Shown here one piece after another: positions 62,144 through 64,000 of a stretch of 64,000 nucleotides of DNA. This DNA comes from JADLDB01 sp040752975 (GTDB taxonomy: Bacteria; Myxococcota; Myxococcia; Myxococcales; Myxococcaceae): NCBI GenBank assembly GCA_040752975.1, contig JBFMHF010000015.1:6438-70437 (forward strand), given 5' to 3'. The translations under genes were made by a program, and so were the position numbers. Position 1 is the stretch's first letter; every line of letters starts with the position of its first letter. Below the pieces are notes generated by a model that did no database searches, was not told the DNA's origin, and saw nothing but the letters and a program-made list of their open reading frames with translations.

Positions 62144-64000
62144 GTGAGCGACGAGAGGCCCGAGTCCCTGCTCAAGAGCGCGTTGGAGAAGATCGTCTAC
62201 TTCGAGGCGAGGTCCACGCAGCTGTCGAACGATCTCGAGCGCGAGCGCGTCGAGGCCGAGCGCCTCAAGGGCGAGCTGGGCCAGGCGGCGCAGCGGGAAA
62301 TCGAGCTGAGGCGCGTCATCGCCGAGCTGGAGGTGCGGACGACGCGCGCGCACGGCGAGCGGGAAGAGGCGGCGCGCCTGGTGGACGCGCTGCGCCGCGA
62401 GCGGGCGGACCTCATCGGCAAGATGCTGGACGCCTCGCGCATCCACGGCGCGGGCGATGGCATCGACGACTTCGACCTGGCGCAGTTCATCGCGCAGCTG
62501 CGCAGCGAGGTGCTGCTCACCCGCGATGGCCCGGTGGCGACCTCGGCCACACAGAGTCCTCCCCGGACTGCCGAGGGGACTCCTGCGGTGGTTGCGCGCG
62601 AAGTGGAAGGGACTCCCGCGCGGCTGACGGCGAAGGCCGTCACGGTCGGAGCGTCGGGGCGCGAGGCGCCGCTGACGGAGCTCGTGACGGCTGATGCCGC
62701 GGACGCAGGGGCCGTGGGCGATGGGGAACGCGCCCCGCTCGTCCCGCCGCCTGTCGTGACAGAGGCGGCGGCTGAACGGGTGACGATGGGCGCGGTGCCC
62801 GCGAGCGCCGTGCAGCGGACGTCAGCGCCGTCCGTGGGGGAATCGACGCCGGCACGCGCGCAGGGGACCGCCTCGACGATGGCGGCGCTGACGCGGGCGG
62901 CGCACGAGCTGTCGGCGCAGGGGCGGCTGTCCGTGTCGTCGAAGGAGCTGGACGCCCTCACCGGCGCGCGCGCCTTCCCGGGACGGAGTGAAGAGACGCT
63001 GTTCGGCTTCTCGGTGCGGGAGCTGTCCGCCCCCGACGCCTCGGCCCGCGCGCGCGCGGCGGAGCGGCTGCTGGCCCTGGCGCACCCGGCGGCGGCCCCG
63101 GCCCTGGCGTCGGCGCTGCACTCGGAGACGGAGCCGTCTGTGCAGGTGGCGCTGCTCGCGGCCTTCTCCTCGCTGGCGAAGTCGGAGGGCGTGCCGGTGG
63201 TGCAGCCGCTCTTGACCTCGCGCGCGCCGGACGTGCGCATCGCCGCGTTGAAGGCGTTGCTCACGCTGGACGCAGCGCAGGCCGGCCCGCACCTCGCGGC
63301 GGCGATGAGCGATCCAGACAAGGCCGTGCGCCGGCGCGCGTCGTTGCTGGCGCTGGGCCTCGACGCGAAGCAGGCGCTGGAGCTGGGGACGAAGGCCATC
63401 AAGGACGCGGACCCGGACGTGCGTGCGCTGGCGGCGCTGGTGCTGGGGGCGTCGCAGGCGGACGCAGCGCGGCCGATGCTGCTGGAAGTGATGCGCGACC
63501 GCGATCTCCGCGTGCGGCGCTCGGCCAGCCAGGCGCTCTCACGGCTGCTGGGGAAGGACGTCACCGGGCTGGTCGAGCTGGACGACGCGCAGCGCAGGCG
63601 CGAGGTCCGCCGGCTCGCGCACCTCCCGGCGAAGGCGCCGCTCCCCGTCGCGAGTTCGTCCACACAGCCTCCGGAGTCGTCGATGACGGGGCGGTCCGCG
63701 CCCGCTGCGCATCCCGGTGGACGGGTGGCGACGGCTTCGCGCGTGTCTCTGGGGCTGGCGAGCGCGCCATGGGCGCACTCGTCCGGCCCTTCCAGGGGGG
63801 CGGTCTCGGGTCGCTCCTCGAGTGAGGCGCCCTCGTCGGCGTCCGTTCGGCCGGCTCGCGCGTCCAACGAGGCGCTCACGTCGGTGTCCGGCCGGTCTCC
63901 TCGCTCGTCCAGCGGGGCGCCCGCGCCGGTGTCCGGTCGTCCCGTCGGGCTGGTCTCAGGCCGCGCGTCCGCCGGAGTGCCTGCGCCGTCGGGCGACAGT
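62144..64000 (+). CDS. Coiled-coil plus HEAT-repeat protein (truncated at the right window edge)
   Basis: At least 619 aa; no stop before the window ends. Residues about 8-110 are a charged coiled coil (LEKIVYFEARSTQLSNDLER and on). A variable Ala/Thr/Pro-rich region follows to about 270, then HEAT-like helical repeats (about 285-470, with LAAFSSLAK, RIAALKALLTL, RRRASLLALGL, RALAALVLGA and RRSASQALSRLLG). The tail is rich in Ser/Pro/Arg (SGRSSSEAPSSA). HEAT arrays bind partner proteins. The GTG start has GGAG 10 bp upstream. Confidence 0.8.
   Translation, partial: MSDERPESLLKSALEKIVYFEARSTQLSNDLERERVEAERLKGELGQAAQREIELRRVIAELEVRTTRAHGEREEAARLVDALRRERADLIGKMLDASRIHGAGDGIDDFDLAQFIAQLRSEVLLTRDGPVATSATQSPPRTAEGTPAVVAREVEGTPARLTAKAVTVGASGREAPLTELVTADAADAGAVGDGERAPLVPPPVVTEAAAERVTMGAVPASAVQRTSAPSVGESTPARAQGTASTMAALTRAAHELSAQGRLSVSSKELDALTGARAFPGRSEETLFGFSVRELSAPDASARARAAERLLALAHPAAAPALASALHSETEPSVQVALLAAFSSLAKSEGVPVVQPLLTSRAPDVRIAALKALLTLDAAQAGPHLAAAMSDPDKAVRRRASLLALGLDAKQALELGTKAIKDADPDVRALAALVLGASQADAARPMLLEVMRDRDLRVRRSASQALSRLLGKDVTGLVELDDAQRRREVRRLAHLPAKAPLPVASSSTQPPESSMTGRSAPAAHPGGRVATASRVSLGLASAPWAHSSGPSRGAVSGRSSSEAPSSASVRPARASNEALTSVSGRSPRSSSGAPAPVSGRPVGLVSGRASAGVPAPSGDS

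Overview
This window is GC-rich with strongly G/C-biased third codon positions, and its gene content points to a myxobacterium (phylum Myxococcota). The clues are membrane Ser/Thr kinases and pseudokinases, an NtrB-like histidine kinase, two candidate c-di-GMP receptors, a MYXO-CTERM C-terminus, lipoproteins with Gly-rich or Asp-Ala-Gly linkers, DUF4214 proteins, a calpain-like protease and cytochrome c-copper monooxygenase fusions. I recognised no rRNA, tRNA, CRISPR array or insertion sequence.

Layout. 1-5.5 kb: end of a histidine kinase, an orphan MshEN protein, a TolQ/ExbB plus two ExbD motor operon with a clear promoter and terminator, a stand-alone Lon-N protein and a START protein. 5.5-9 kb: metK behind a structured leader, a PilZ protein with an RG-rich repeat tail, and uppP. 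9.4-16.8 kb: Nudix hydrolase, a large P-loop-degenerate TPR protein, sthA, and an HD hydrolase translationally coupled to a membrane Ser/Thr kinase. 16.8-18.8 kb: divergent peptidoglycan-binding enzymes. 18.8-30.6 kb: lipoproteins, a PIG-V-like glycosyltransferase, manC, a VapBC-like toxin-antitoxin pair, a lipid kinase, an FMN reductase, a PHB-depolymerase-like esterase and a ROK kinase. 31-43.7 kb: an unusual set of exported or signal-less wall- and protein-degrading enzymes (two paralogous VanY peptidases, a lytic transglycosylase, a calpain, a beta-helix protein, DUF4214 proteins), with an intergenic repeat array at 32.6-32.85 kb. 44-47.7 kb: a membrane pseudokinase and a horizontally acquired-looking ATPase plus DUF4276/TOPRIM pair. 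47.7-54 kb: sterol-desaturase-like enzyme, small secreted proteins, DUF2306 protein, and multi-, mono- and di-heme cytochromes c. 54-61 kb: a complete TetR-MFP-RND-TolC efflux operon. 61-64 kb: a second degenerate kinase, and a coiled-coil/HEAT protein that runs off the right edge.

The most interesting signals are the following. Three otherwise unrelated, signal-peptide-less proteins (PG-binding/cysteine-hydrolase-like, calpain, and a hypothetical) share an N-terminal helical module. The VanY peptidase domain is reused on different delivery scaffolds. The ATPase/TOPRIM pair is a candidate phage-defence cassette. The array at 32.6 kb has five exact or near-exact 20-bp cores. The metK leader can form a nested hairpin plus a pseudoknot. 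Start sites were chosen from signal peptides, family alignment and ribosome-binding sites; functions are homology-based readings by eye.
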